Shown: positions 9,065-16,562 of the stretch, piece by piece
Position numbering within the stretch: position 1 is the stretch's first letter
Layout of the letters: each line of letters opens with the position of its first letter
DNA from: an uncultured Bacilli bacterium
GTDB lineage: Bacteria; Bacillota_I; Bacilli_A; RF39; UBA660
Reading direction: 5' to 3'
Assembly: GCA_947629375.1 (NCBI GenBank)
Contig: CANRDN010000017.1
Location: 1 to 42,422, forward strand
Length of the DNA: 42,422 nucleotides
Notes under the pieces: generated by a model
Told to the model about the DNA's origin: nothing
Database searches by the model: none
Seen by the model: only the letters and a program-made list of their open reading frames with translations
Program-made: the position numbers and the translations under genes

Positions 9065-9065
9065 A

Positions 9066-9596
9066 CTATACCTCCTTTAATACTATCTCTTTAGCTTGTC
9101 TTTCTAAATCTTCAAGTGTTTTATTTACAATTACATAATCGTAATTATATTCCTTATCGATATCTTTTTCCGTTATATGTTCCTTTTGTTCTTTTGATAA
9201 ATTATTCTCATAATTATCTCTTTCTATCTTGATTATTTTTATATCATTGAATCTTCTTTTAAGTTCTTCAAACTCTTCGATTAATCTTCCATCGGTAATA
9301 ATACCAACATCAAAGAAATTATCTAAAACTTTTATATCTTCTGTTAATCTATCGATTAAGAAATATTTAAGTCCCAGTTTTTCTTTTATTACTTCGATTC
9401 CCATCTTTTGAAGGAAATCTCTAGGTTTATGTTCTTCATCTACTTTAAGATTAAACTGCTCTTCAGCATAATGATAAAGAGGTGCAGTTATTCTTAAGAA
9501 GCAAACTTTTTTAGTTTTTTCTAATTCTGTTTTCAAGTAATTAGAGAATTCATTCTTACCTGAATGAGCTTTACCTGCTACTAGATATAATTTCAT
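9066..9596 (-). CDS. P-loop kinase resembling deoxynucleoside monophosphate kinases
   Basis: A 176-residue protein starting MKLYLVAGKAHSGKNEF, where GKAHSGKN is the Walker A loop. The segment HKPRDFLQKMGIEVIKE recalls the R-x-x-L-Q-x-x-G block of phage-type dNMP kinases, and VGIITDGRLIEEFEEL recalls their conserved D-x-R segment. I infer phosphorylation of a (deoxy)nucleotide, but the substrate cannot be read from the sequence. The open frame continues 27 codons upstream into the T-box terminator. GGAGGG spaced correctly before the ATG at 9596 fixes the start. It is the first gene after the tRNA-Ala T-box, which is unusual because the synthetase gene comes only third. Confidence 0.7.
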   Translation of the reverse strand: MKLYLVAGKAHSGKNEFSNYLKTELEKTKKVCFLRITAPLYHYAEEQFNLKVDEEHKPRDFLQKMGIEVIKEKLGLKYFLIDRLTEDIKVLDNFFDVGIITDGRLIEEFEELKRRFNDIKIIKIERDNYENNLSKEQKEHITEKDIDKEYNYDYVIVNKTLEDLERQAKEIVLKEV

Positions 9597-9614
9597 AATC
9601 CCTCCAAACAAAAT

Positions 9615-9780
9615 AAAAAGACCAAACTCTAGGAGTGTTTTGACACGGTACCATCCTAGTTTGATCTTAATTAACATAACGGTATTACCGACAGACTCAT
9701 AAAGTAGCCTTCCTAATTTTTCTTTAGCTTATTTCCACCCTTAAAGCCTCTCTTTAAAAGTCCAATTAGTACTCATCTTT
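9615..9780 (-). promoter_or_regulatory. T-box leader, tRNA-Ala specific (specifier GCU)
   Basis: Minus-strand leader RNA that binds uncharged tRNA. The Stem I base AAAG/CTTT encloses an internal loop (ATGAGTA opposite GAAGGCTA) capped by CTAATT/AATTAG. The specifier triplet GCT is at 9708-9706, followed by A as usual. The AGAGAG and GGTGGAAA elements of Stem I are present. The T-box bulge TGGTACC is at 9653-9647. CTAGGA/TCCTAG plus GTGT/ACAC form the antiterminator. The competing terminator pairs 9666-9654 with 9634-9620 and is followed by five T. UGGU implies an A discriminator base on the tRNA. It controls the two kinase genes, alaS and the last gene. Confidence 0.93.
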
Positions 9781-9794
9781 AATCAACATCTTTA

Positions 9795-9822
9795 AATATA
9801 TAAGATAAATTTATTCTAACAA
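9795..9822 (-). promoter_or_regulatory. Promoter of the alaS operon T-box transcript
   Basis: Minus strand TTGTTA (9822-9817), 16 bp spacer, TATATT (9800-9795), placed just ahead of T-box Stem I. Confidence 0.55.
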
Positions 9823-9843
9823 ATAATTTCTAAATAATCAATA

Positions 9844-10668
9844 TTATTCTTTTGTTTCTTCTTGTTTATTATCAACATTTTCTGAAGTTTGATTTTCATC
9901 TTTATTTTCTTCATTATCTTGTTCATCTATTACATTGTTACTACAATAATTTTGTTGATACTCTACAAGTGTTTTTTTACTATTTTCTATTAAAGTGAGT
10001 TTAAATTCTTTATTGTCATAATACTTTAGTTCATATTCAGCATTTACAATGATTGTGCTATCGATACCATCATTTTGCAATTTATCAAGATCACAAATAT
10101 CTACTCCATTAGATGAATCAGTTGGATATAAAAGATTATTATCTATTCTTGTTCCATATATTTTTAACTTTCCGTCTGTGAACTCTTCATAAAGTGTTAG
10201 TCCACTATCACTAGAATCAGAATGGTAGTCTTTAAGCTTATTAGCATCTTTATCTACTATATATAAATTAGTATTTCTTTTTGTGCCCACTACTCCAGTA
10301 GTAGATTTATTTTCTTTAGAAGAGACAAGCAAATAATTATCAAGTTTATAAACATCGATACTTCCACTTGTTATCTTAATTAAAGATAAGTCTCCAAATA
10401 GAAGTTCAACACTATCTTCTTCCTCTTTAATAGTTAACTTTATTTCTTTGTTATCTAAGGATACAACTACTTCATTTTCATCGAAATCCACTTTGCTTAC
10501 TGTATAACTTACTTCCTGAGGTTCTACTTCAGTTTTATCTTCCGTTTTAGGTTTATCAGCGTATTTTTGTGGATCGTCAGTCAAAAAGTAAAATGCTCCT
10601 AAAGACATAAATGCTATACCAGCAAAAATGAATAAAACATATAAATAATTACCACTTTCTTCTTTCAT
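9844..10668 (-). CDS. Membrane-anchored extracytoplasmic protein of unknown function
   Basis: A 274-residue protein: a short cytoplasmic start MKEESGN, one membrane helix (about 8-29, LYVLFIFAGIAFMSLGAFYF), then an acidic extracytoplasmic domain rich in beta-strand-like Val/Ile/Asp alternation, and a Glu/Asn-rich low-complexity tail. The upstream frame extension was rejected because AAAGGTGG sits correctly before the ATG at 10668. Two Cys lie in the outer domain (in VDICDLDK and QQNYCSNN) and could form a disulfide. It follows the 52-residue membrane protein and its terminator. I recognise no family. It could be an envelope stress or surface protein. Confidence 0.7.
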   Translation of the reverse strand: MKEESGNYLYVLFIFAGIAFMSLGAFYFLTDDPQKYADKPKTEDKTEVEPQEVSYTVSKVDFDENEVVVSLDNKEIKLTIKEEEDSVELLFGDLSLIKITSGSIDVYKLDNYLLVSSKENKSTTGVVGTKRNTNLYIVDKDANKLKDYHSDSSDSGLTLYEEFTDGKLKIYGTRIDNNLLYPTDSSNGVDICDLDKLQNDGIDSTIIVNAEYELKYYDNKEFKLTLIENSKKTLVEYQQNYCSNNVIDEQDNEENKDENQTSENVDNKQEETKE

Positions 10669-10733
10669 AATAACCACCTTTATTCTACTAAAATTATAAA
10701 ATACATTAAAAAAATAATCAATAAGATAATAAT

Positions 10734-10760
10734 AAAAAGTCAAGTTTTAATTAACTTGAC
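10734..10760 (-). terminator. Intrinsic terminator after the small membrane protein
   Basis: Perfect 8-bp arms GTCAAGTT (10739-10746) and AACTTGAC (10753-10760) with a six-base loop, followed on the minus strand by five T. The distal arm overlaps the stop codon of the 52-residue gene. Confidence 0.85.
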
Positions 10761-10918
10761 TATTCCATCATATTTTTCATCTTTTTACCAGCATCTTTTG
10801 TAAGATTTTCTAAAGATGTTTTCATCTCATTCATAGATTCTGGGCTCATTAATTTCCATACCAATAATGCTCCAGCACCGATACCCATTACTGCTAGTAC
10901 TTTCCACATACATTCCAC
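10760..10918 (-). CDS. Small single-pass membrane protein
   Basis: About 52 residues: one hydrophobic helix (WKVLAVMGIGAGALLVWKLM) followed by an amphipathic, Lys- and Met-rich tail that could lie on the cytoplasmic face. The open frame starts at 10960, but GAGGTGA is spaced for the GTG at 10918. An in-frame ATG at 10909 is a second option, with a less ideal spacing. I do not recognise a family, though the helix-plus-charged-tail shape recalls YtxH-type small proteins. A terminator immediately follows and a 14-bp palindrome precedes it. It may be a downstream cistron of recD2, since no terminator is visible between them. Confidence 0.6.
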   Translation of the reverse strand: MECMWKVLAVMGIGAGALLVWKLMSPESMNEMKTSLENLTKDAGKKMKNMME

Positions 10919-10946
10919 AAAAATCACCTCAATTAAAAAATATGAT

Positions 10947-10960
10947 ATGTATCGATACAT
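10947..10960 (-). promoter_or_regulatory. 14-bp perfect palindrome, possible operator
   Basis: ATGTATCGATACAT reads the same on both strands and lies 29 bp upstream of the start of the small membrane protein. The ATGT-N6-ACAT form is like sites of dimeric winged-helix repressors. No clear -10/-35 pair overlaps it, so the operator role is inferred. Confidence 0.35.
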
Positions 10961-10984
10961 TAATATTTTCTGTATTTTTTTACT

Positions 10985-13162
10985 TTATATACCACTTTTT
11001 TTAATTAGCTTATCTTTTATCGAAGTCATTCTTATATCTTGATTATTATTTAGTACAGCGATTTTTAAGGCGTCGAGATCACCTAGTACAATGAGTTTTT
11101 TCTTGGTTCTAGTAACAGCCGTATAATAAAGTTTACGATAAAGCATTTTGTTATACTCTTTTACAACTGGTATTACTACAGTATCAAATTCTGATCCTTG
11201 ACTTTTATGAATGCTTATGGCATAACCGTGTTTAAATTTATTAAAATTAGCAGGAGTAAACTTAACTTCGTTCGTGTCAAAGTCTACCGTTATCTCTTTG
11301 TTATCGATTCTTGAAATAACTCCTATATCACCATTAAATATGCGTTCATCAGGAATATTTACAAGTTGCAATATTTTATCGTTTTCACGATATACGACAT
11401 CGCCCACTACCAATTCTTTTTTATTTTTTGCTTTAGGATTAAAGATATCCTGAAGTATTTTATTTAGATTATCTATGCCATTTATTCCTTTATACATAGG
11501 TACTAAAACTTGGAAATCGTTATAGGATTTCTTTTTATAAGTTTCACTTATTTCTTGGAGAGTTTTAGAAATCTCTTTCGTTTTTATGAACTCTAAATCT
11601 TTATTTACATTAAATATATTAGAGTTTAGACCTCCTTCATTTATATCGTGAGCAAGAGTAATTATTGTGGAGTCTTCTCCTTGTCTATATAGCTGTTTTA
11701 AGTAAATTACATCTAAAACATTAGATTCTATTAAATCTTTTAAAAGTTGTCCTGGCCCCACACTTGGAAGTTGGTCATAATCTCCGACCATAATTATTTT
11801 AGTATCACTTCTTAAACCTTTTAATAAACTACTAAAAAGCATTACATCTACCATACTTGATTCATCGATTATTACCATTTTAGCATCACTTTTATTGTAT
11901 TCGTTTACGGCAAATTTATCCTGTTCTTTATTCCATTTCAGAAAGCTGTGGATAGTGGATGCCGGAAAATTACTCTTTTCAGTCAATCGTTTACTAGCTC
12001 TTCCTGTTGGAGCAAGTAAAACTATTTCTTTCGTTAATTCGTTATAATCAAGTTTATTAACGATGCTATATAAGTCTATTATCGAAGAAATTATAGTAGT
12101 CTTTCCTGTTCCAGGACCTCCTGTTATAATGAGAAAGTTTTTCTCTTGTGACTTCTTTATCGCTTCTTTTTGTTCGTTATTGTAAGTAATTAACTTATCT
12201 TTTTCTAACTCTTCGATATAGGAATCTAAGTCTTTTCTTAAAGTATCTTTTTTACCATTCAAATAAACAAGACGATTTACGATATTTTCTTCAGCATCGT
12301 ACATTGCTCGTAAATAATATTTTTCTTCTAGTTTGATTACTTTTAAGGAGAGGATTAAGCTGTTTAAGCAGTCGATAAATGATTCTTCTGTAATATTATA
12401 ATTTAAAGCAAGAACTGTATATTTATAAATCATATCGATATGTAAATAGCAATGACTTAAAGTATTACATAACTCATCCATCGTATTGATAATACAAGAT
12501 GTAACTCTTCTTTTATCGTCTTTTAAGTATCCTTTATTTAGGGCAATGGCATCTATTTTCTTAAACGTTATTTCTTTAATGTCTTCAATAATAGTATATA
12601 AATTTTCCTCAATTATATTTAAAGTATTAGCTTTATATTTATTATAGATAGACATCGAGTCTTTAGTAGAAAAACCCAAATCATTAAGTTTTAAAATAGT
12701 GCTGTAGCTATTGGAGTATTCAATTAAAGTGTTATGTAAAATATCTATCTGCTTTTTAGTAATTCCCGGAACAAGCATCAAGTTAGAGGGATTATCAATT
12801 ATTATTTGTAAAGCATCATCCCCTAAAACATTAACTATTTTCTCAGCTGTTTTTTCACCGATTCCCTTAAAAGTACCACTAGATAAAAACTCGACAATCG
12901 AATCTTTTTCTTCAGGCATTACTCTTTCATAAAAGGTAACATTAAACTGTTCTCCATATTTTGGATGGTTTACGATCTCACCATAAAATTTATAGTTTCC
13001 ATCTTCTTCTAATTCATGAAAAGTACCCGTAAAAGATAAAGAAGATTCTTTTAAGGACTCAAAAGAAGTTGAAGCATCTTTTACTTTAAATACTCCAACG
13101 ATATATCCATTTTCACTTCTAAATATAATTCTTCTTACATTACCAATGATATATTCTTCCAT
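10985..13162 (-). CDS. recD2: ATP-dependent DNA helicase RecD2
   Basis: A 5'-3' SF1B helicase of the stand-alone RecD2 type, acting in DNA repair independently of RecBC. The 725 residues begin MEEYIIGNVRRIIF. The N-terminal extension contains helix-hairpin-helix segments (GTFKGIGEKTAEKIV and PGITKKQIDILH), diagnostic of RecD2. Helicase motifs follow: GGPGTGKTT (Walker A), VIIDESSMVD (motif II), VGDYDQLPSVGPG (motif III), ISIHKSQGSEF (motif V) and YTAVTRTKKKL (motif VI). The frame extends 12 codons upstream, but GAGGTGC precedes the ATG at 13162. A TGTGTTATAAT extended -10 lies upstream. Confidence 0.95.
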   Translation of the reverse strand: MEEYIIGNVRRIIFRSENGYIVGVFKVKDASTSFESLKESSLSFTGTFHELEEDGNYKFYGEIVNHPKYGEQFNVTFYERVMPEEKDSIVEFLSSGTFKGIGEKTAEKIVNVLGDDALQIIIDNPSNLMLVPGITKKQIDILHNTLIEYSNSYSTILKLNDLGFSTKDSMSIYNKYKANTLNIIEENLYTIIEDIKEITFKKIDAIALNKGYLKDDKRRVTSCIINTMDELCNTLSHCYLHIDMIYKYTVLALNYNITEESFIDCLNSLILSLKVIKLEEKYYLRAMYDAEENIVNRLVYLNGKKDTLRKDLDSYIEELEKDKLITYNNEQKEAIKKSQEKNFLIITGGPGTGKTTIISSIIDLYSIVNKLDYNELTKEIVLLAPTGRASKRLTEKSNFPASTIHSFLKWNKEQDKFAVNEYNKSDAKMVIIDESSMVDVMLFSSLLKGLRSDTKIIMVGDYDQLPSVGPGQLLKDLIESNVLDVIYLKQLYRQGEDSTIITLAHDINEGGLNSNIFNVNKDLEFIKTKEISKTLQEISETYKKKSYNDFQVLVPMYKGINGIDNLNKILQDIFNPKAKNKKELVVGDVVYRENDKILQLVNIPDERIFNGDIGVISRIDNKEITVDFDTNEVKFTPANFNKFKHGYAISIHKSQGSEFDTVVIPVVKEYNKMLYRKLYYTAVTRTKKKLIVLGDLDALKIAVLNNNQDIRMTSIKDKLIKKSGI

Positions 13163-13186
13163 AATGCACCTCAAAAGTCTAATAGT

Positions 13187-13197
13187 ATTATAACACA
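13187..13197 (-). promoter_or_regulatory. Extended -10 promoter element of recD2
   Basis: TGTGTTATAAT on the minus strand (13197-13187), matching the Gram-positive TRTGnTATAAT form. The -35 is poor, as expected when an extended -10 is present. Confidence 0.6.
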
Positions 13198-13236
13198 TTA
13201 ATTTTCTCTAGACTAATGTAGTAGCAAATTTTCTTG

Positions 13237-13259
13237 TTTCTAATAAACTATATTAGAAA
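13237..13259 (+). promoter_or_regulatory. 9-bp-arm inverted repeat upstream of the YjcZ-like gene
   Basis: TTTCTAATA (13237-13245), loop AACTA, TATTAGAAA (13251-13259). It ends immediately before the GGAGGT ribosome binding site. It could be an operator or, if transcribed, a hairpin pressing on the ribosome binding site. Confidence 0.45.
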
Positions 13260-13272
13260 TGGAGGTATGAAT

Positions 13273-13437
13273 ATGTACTTTAATAATGGAGGAAATGGTT
13301 GCTGTGGTGCTGGATACCCAACATATCCTATGTACTACGGAAGTTGTGGAAATTATGGAAGCAATAACAACTATGCAATTATTCTAGTATTATTTATTCT
13401 ACTAGTAATCGTAATTGGTGCTAGAAATTCAAATTAA
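13273..13437 (+). CDS. YjcZ-like small Gly/Tyr/Asn-rich membrane protein
   Basis: 54 residues: a Gly-, Tyr-, Asn- and Cys-rich N-terminal half (MYFNNGGNGCCGAGYPTYP) followed by one hydrophobic helix (YAIILVLFILLVIVIGA). The pattern of a Gly/Tyr-rich head plus F-x-LIVVLFILLxIVG helix is that of the Bacillus YjcZ/SscA-type sporulation-associated small proteins (family recalled, not searched). GGAGGT precedes the ATG at 13273, so the longer frame starting at 13234 was rejected. If the organism does not sporulate, the role is open. It is transcribed divergently from recD2, with a palindrome in front. Confidence 0.55.
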   Translation: MYFNNGGNGCCGAGYPTYPMYYGSCGNYGSNNNYAIILVLFILLVIVIGARNSN

Positions 13438-13462
13438 ATTGTTCTTTTAAAATCAAGGATTT

Positions 13463-13473
13463 TGTGTTAAAAT
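13463..13473 (+). promoter_or_regulatory. Extended -10 promoter element of def
   Basis: TGTGTTAAAAT 24 bases before the def ATG, the same extended -10 pattern as at recD2 and thrS, with one change in the hexamer. Confidence 0.5.
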
Positions 13474-13496
13474 ATACCCAGTAGAGGTGTATTATT

Positions 13497-14045
13497 ATGC
13501 TATTGACGAAAGATATCCTAGATGAAAAAGAAAAAATATTAAGAAAAGTTAGTAAACCAGTAGAGTTTCCCCTATCAGATGAAGATAGAAAACATATTGA
13601 CGATATGGTAACTTATTTAAGAGATAGTCAAATTGATGAAATAGCTGCTAAATATAGTTTAAGGCCAGGAATGGGAATGTCTGCTGTTCAAATAGGAATT
13701 TTAAAAAGATATATTACAATCGTTCACGAATCAAGTGAGGGTCACTTCGATACTTATGTTGTAATTAATCCTAAAATTGTTAGTGAATCTAAAGAAAAAA
13801 TTTATGTTGAAGATGGCGAAGGATGCTTGAGTGTTAATAGAGAAACTATTGGAATTGTTCCAAGAAGTGCTAGAGTTACAGTCGAAGGATTCGATGTAGA
13901 TGGAAATCCTATTAGTATTAGAGCAAGAGAAGAATTAGCAATCGTCTTCCAACACGAGATAGATCACTTAAACGGAATTTTATTTGTCGATAGAATAGAT
14001 CCTAAAAATCCATTTAAATACAAAGATACTTATAGAGCAATTTAA
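13497..14045 (+). CDS. def: Peptide deformylase
   Basis: Metalloenzyme that removes the formyl group from nascent proteins at the ribosome exit. The 182 residues include all three family motifs: motif 1 GMGMSAVQIG (usual form GxGLAAxQxG, so Met/Ser replace Leu/Ala here), motif 2 EGCLSV with the metal-binding Cys, and motif 3 HEIDHLNG with the two metal His and the catalytic Glu. Its length and the insert between motifs 1 and 2 fit the Gram-positive type 2 class. AGAGGTG lies before the ATG. It ends at a hairpin shared with the convergent PBP gene. Confidence 0.96.
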   Translation: MLLTKDILDEKEKILRKVSKPVEFPLSDEDRKHIDDMVTYLRDSQIDEIAAKYSLRPGMGMSAVQIGILKRYITIVHESSEGHFDTYVVINPKIVSESKEKIYVEDGEGCLSVNRETIGIVPRSARVTVEGFDVDGNPISIRAREELAIVFQHEIDHLNGILFVDRIDPKNPFKYKDTYRAI

Positions 14046-14047
14046 AA

Positions 14048-14074
14048 CTCGAGAAATTAATCTCGAGCTTTTTT
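14048..14074. terminator. Terminator between convergent def and the PBP gene
   Basis: CTCGAGA (14048-14054) and TCTCGAG (14061-14067) form a 7-bp stem with a 6-base loop. Six T follow at 14069-14074 on the + strand. A run of four T on the minus strand could let it act for the PBP gene too. Confidence 0.8.
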
Positions 14075-16232
14075 AATATTTAGCTGTAAATTTAACTTCG
14101 AGGACTGTCTCTTTATTCAGGACAGTTCCTTCTTTTATACTCTGCTCCGATACATACCCTATTCCATCAGTTGTATAAGGAATCTTTAAAAGGTTAACAA
14201 GTGAGTAGAAGTCTCTTGCGCTATAACCAATTATCTTAGGCATTTTAATAGTTTCAGAATTAGTAAGTAAGAAGACTTTATTAATTTTATTTATTACTTC
14301 GCCTTCTTTAGGATACTGAGCAACTACTTTATCACCATCACCTAAAACGACATAGCTAATGCTGTTACTTGCTAATGTTGATGTTACACTTTTAACTTCT
14401 TTATTTATATATGAATCGACTGTTATTTCGTCTAACTCTTTTGTTTTCTCTTTATCTTCATCATAAATTCCTAAGAATTTACTTGTATTTTTAATAACAT
14501 CTTTTACAGGACCGGCAATTGTTTTTGGACTACAGTTATCACTTCTTAAAGCAAGATAAATAATTACTTGTGGGTCATACCCAGGAAACATTCCAGCAAG
14601 ACCTCTTGTAACCATCGTATCAGAGTAACCTTTACCATCTTCTCTTGCAACTTGAGCAGTTCCTGTTTTAGCAATGAAGTCATAACCATCAACACGATAG
14701 TAATATCCAGTTACGGAGTTACTTGAATCACCATTTACAACGCTTCTCATTAGTTCTTTCATTTTTTGAACTGTCTTAGTACTTGCAACACGCTCTATTT
14801 CAGTCTTACCACCTTGGTAAAGGATTTCGCCTGTGTCGTGGTCTACTATTTTATCGACGATGTATGGCTTTAATAAGATTCCATCATTAGATATAGATGT
14901 TAAAGCTTTAACATTTTGAATTGGTGTTGTCGTAATACCTTGTCCAAATCCGGCATTAAGTATTTCTGTTTCATATTTAAAGTTTACTTTACCTGCTACT
15001 TCGTTTGGAAGTTCAATACCAGTCTCACTACCAAAACCTAATTTTTTGTAATATCTTTTTAATGTTGCTCCATCCATATATTTAGAAATCAAGTTCATAA
15101 CCGCGGTGTTACTTGAAAAAGCAAAACCTTGGTCATAGGTAATATAACCCCAACCTTCTCTTTTCCAGTCACCTATTTTTGTTCCATCTTTAGCTGTAAA
15201 AATACCTGATTTGTATTTTTCATCACCGTTGTAGACTCCTTCTTCCATAGCAGCCATATATGAATATATTTTCATTGTACTACCAGGTTCGTAAGCCGCT
15301 GAAACATTGAAATTCAAATAAGAAGTCATATCTTTAATATTAGGGTCAAATGTCGGATAGGTTCCACTTGCAAGGATTGCTCCAGTTTTAGCGTCGGCAA
15401 GCATCATCGTAATAAACTCTGTATCACATTTGTTGGATATTTCAGTTAAAGCATCTTCGACAAATAATTGAATATGACGATTTATTGTTAAATAAACATC
15501 GTTTCCGTCAACTGCTTCAACAGTGATTTCTTTAGTATTAGGTATTCTATTACCTTGTAAATCCTTTTGAAATAAAGTCATACCGTTCGTACCAGTAAGC
15601 TCGTCATTAAAGTATTTTTCGATACCCATTTCCCCTACCAGTTCTTCTACCATATCACCATTTTCATCTTTGACATTTTCTTTTTTAGTATATCCTAAAA
15701 CATAAGAAGCAAGGCTGTTATAAGGATAGCTTCTCTGTTGTGTCTCAATAAAATCAATTCCTGGTAAATTTAGAGCTTTTATTTCATCTTTTTTTAGTTC
15801 TGACAAGTTTTTAGCTTTAGAACCAAGCTCAACTTGATAAGCATCTTTAGATAGGTAGTAGACAATCTGCTCTTTGGGAATATCTAAAACGGTAGATAAT
15901 TGTTCTGCTGTGTAATCGACATCTACTACGTGCTGTGGTGTTTTACTATTACCTGTTCTACTTGGAGATAGGTACGCTATTAAAGTATACGATGAAACAT
16001 TTTGAGCAAGGACATCACCATTTACATCATAGATAGTTCCTCGTTTAGAATAAAGTGTCTCTTGCTTTGTCGTTCTATTACTAGCAAGTTGTTGCAAATT
16101 AACATTCTCAACTATCTCACTAGAAGACAACATATTAATTCGATATATAATTAAACCAAAAACAAAAAGACCGACTAAAATATAGGTTCTACTAAATCTA
16201 ATATTTTTTAAATCGTTCTTTTCTTTCTTCAT
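14073..16232 (-). CDS. Class B penicillin-binding protein with PASTA domains (division transpeptidase)
   Basis: A monofunctional peptidoglycan DD-transpeptidase working outside the membrane at the division septum. 719 residues: a short cytoplasmic tail, a membrane helix at about 17-33, a PBP dimerisation domain (about 58-230), and a transpeptidase domain with SxxK (S318-TM-K321), SSN (373-375) and KTGT (522-525). Two PASTA domains follow, at roughly 604-658 and 661-719. This is the FtsI/Pbp2B/SpoVD type, and its place after mraZ, rsmH and ftsL supports a division role. I leave the symbol open because Pbp2B and SpoVD cannot be told apart here. AAGGTGTG lies upstream of the ATG. Confidence 0.95.
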   Translation of the reverse strand: MKKEKNDLKNIRFSRTYILVGLFVFGLIIYRINMLSSSEIVENVNLQQLASNRTTKQETLYSKRGTIYDVNGDVLAQNVSSYTLIAYLSPSRTGNSKTPQHVVDVDYTAEQLSTVLDIPKEQIVYYLSKDAYQVELGSKAKNLSELKKDEIKALNLPGIDFIETQQRSYPYNSLASYVLGYTKKENVKDENGDMVEELVGEMGIEKYFNDELTGTNGMTLFQKDLQGNRIPNTKEITVEAVDGNDVYLTINRHIQLFVEDALTEISNKCDTEFITMMLADAKTGAILASGTYPTFDPNIKDMTSYLNFNVSAAYEPGSTMKIYSYMAAMEEGVYNGDEKYKSGIFTAKDGTKIGDWKREGWGYITYDQGFAFSSNTAVMNLISKYMDGATLKRYYKKLGFGSETGIELPNEVAGKVNFKYETEILNAGFGQGITTTPIQNVKALTSISNDGILLKPYIVDKIVDHDTGEILYQGGKTEIERVASTKTVQKMKELMRSVVNGDSSNSVTGYYYRVDGYDFIAKTGTAQVAREDGKGYSDTMVTRGLAGMFPGYDPQVIIYLALRSDNCSPKTIAGPVKDVIKNTSKFLGIYDEDKEKTKELDEITVDSYINKEVKSVTSTLASNSISYVVLGDGDKVVAQYPKEGEVINKINKVFLLTNSETIKMPKIIGYSARDFYSLVNLLKIPYTTDGIGYVSEQSIKEGTVLNKETVLEVKFTAKY

Positions 16233-16254
16233 TTATAATCACACCTTAGTTTTC

Positions 16255-16551
16255 TTATTCAACTGTTTTTATGTTATCATTATTATAACTTAAACCTTGA
16301 CTATGTGCAACTTCTATTATTTTATCAAGAGATGCTAACTCATTTATTTTCATTGTAAGAGATTCATTTTTCTTTTCTTGAGTTTTAATCTCTTTTTTTA
16401 CTTGTTCAACTTGCACATTTACTTTTGATAAAGTAGCTTGCAAAAATACAATTGTAAATGGAAGTGCTAATACTAGTAATATTACTGAAGTATATAGTAA
16501 TCTTTCAAACTTACCAACCTTTACAACTTTTTTTAATTTTTTTGCTTTCAC
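16255..16551 (-). CDS. ftsL: Cell division protein FtsL-like
   Basis: 98 residues with the FtsL/DivIC layout: a basic cytoplasmic start (MKAKKLKKVVKVGK), one membrane helix (about 19-40), then a coiled coil (VEQVKKEIKTQEKKNESLTM) and a short outer tail. FtsL scaffolds the divisome with DivIB/DivIC and is recognised here mostly by layout and position between rsmH and the PBP gene. The start is GTG, supported by AGGGTGA upstream. It is 11 bases after rsmH and 22 before the PBP gene, so all are one operon. Confidence 0.85.
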   Translation of the reverse strand: MKAKKLKKVVKVGKFERLLYTSVILLVLALPFTIVFLQATLSKVNVQVEQVKKEIKTQEKKNESLTMKINELASLDKIIEVAHSQGLSYNNDNIKTVE

Positions 16552-16562
16552 TTTTAATCACC

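Noticed and set aside
9597-9677. N-terminal extension of the first P-loop kinase
   Set aside because: It runs through the T-box terminator; GGAGGG fits the ATG at 9596.
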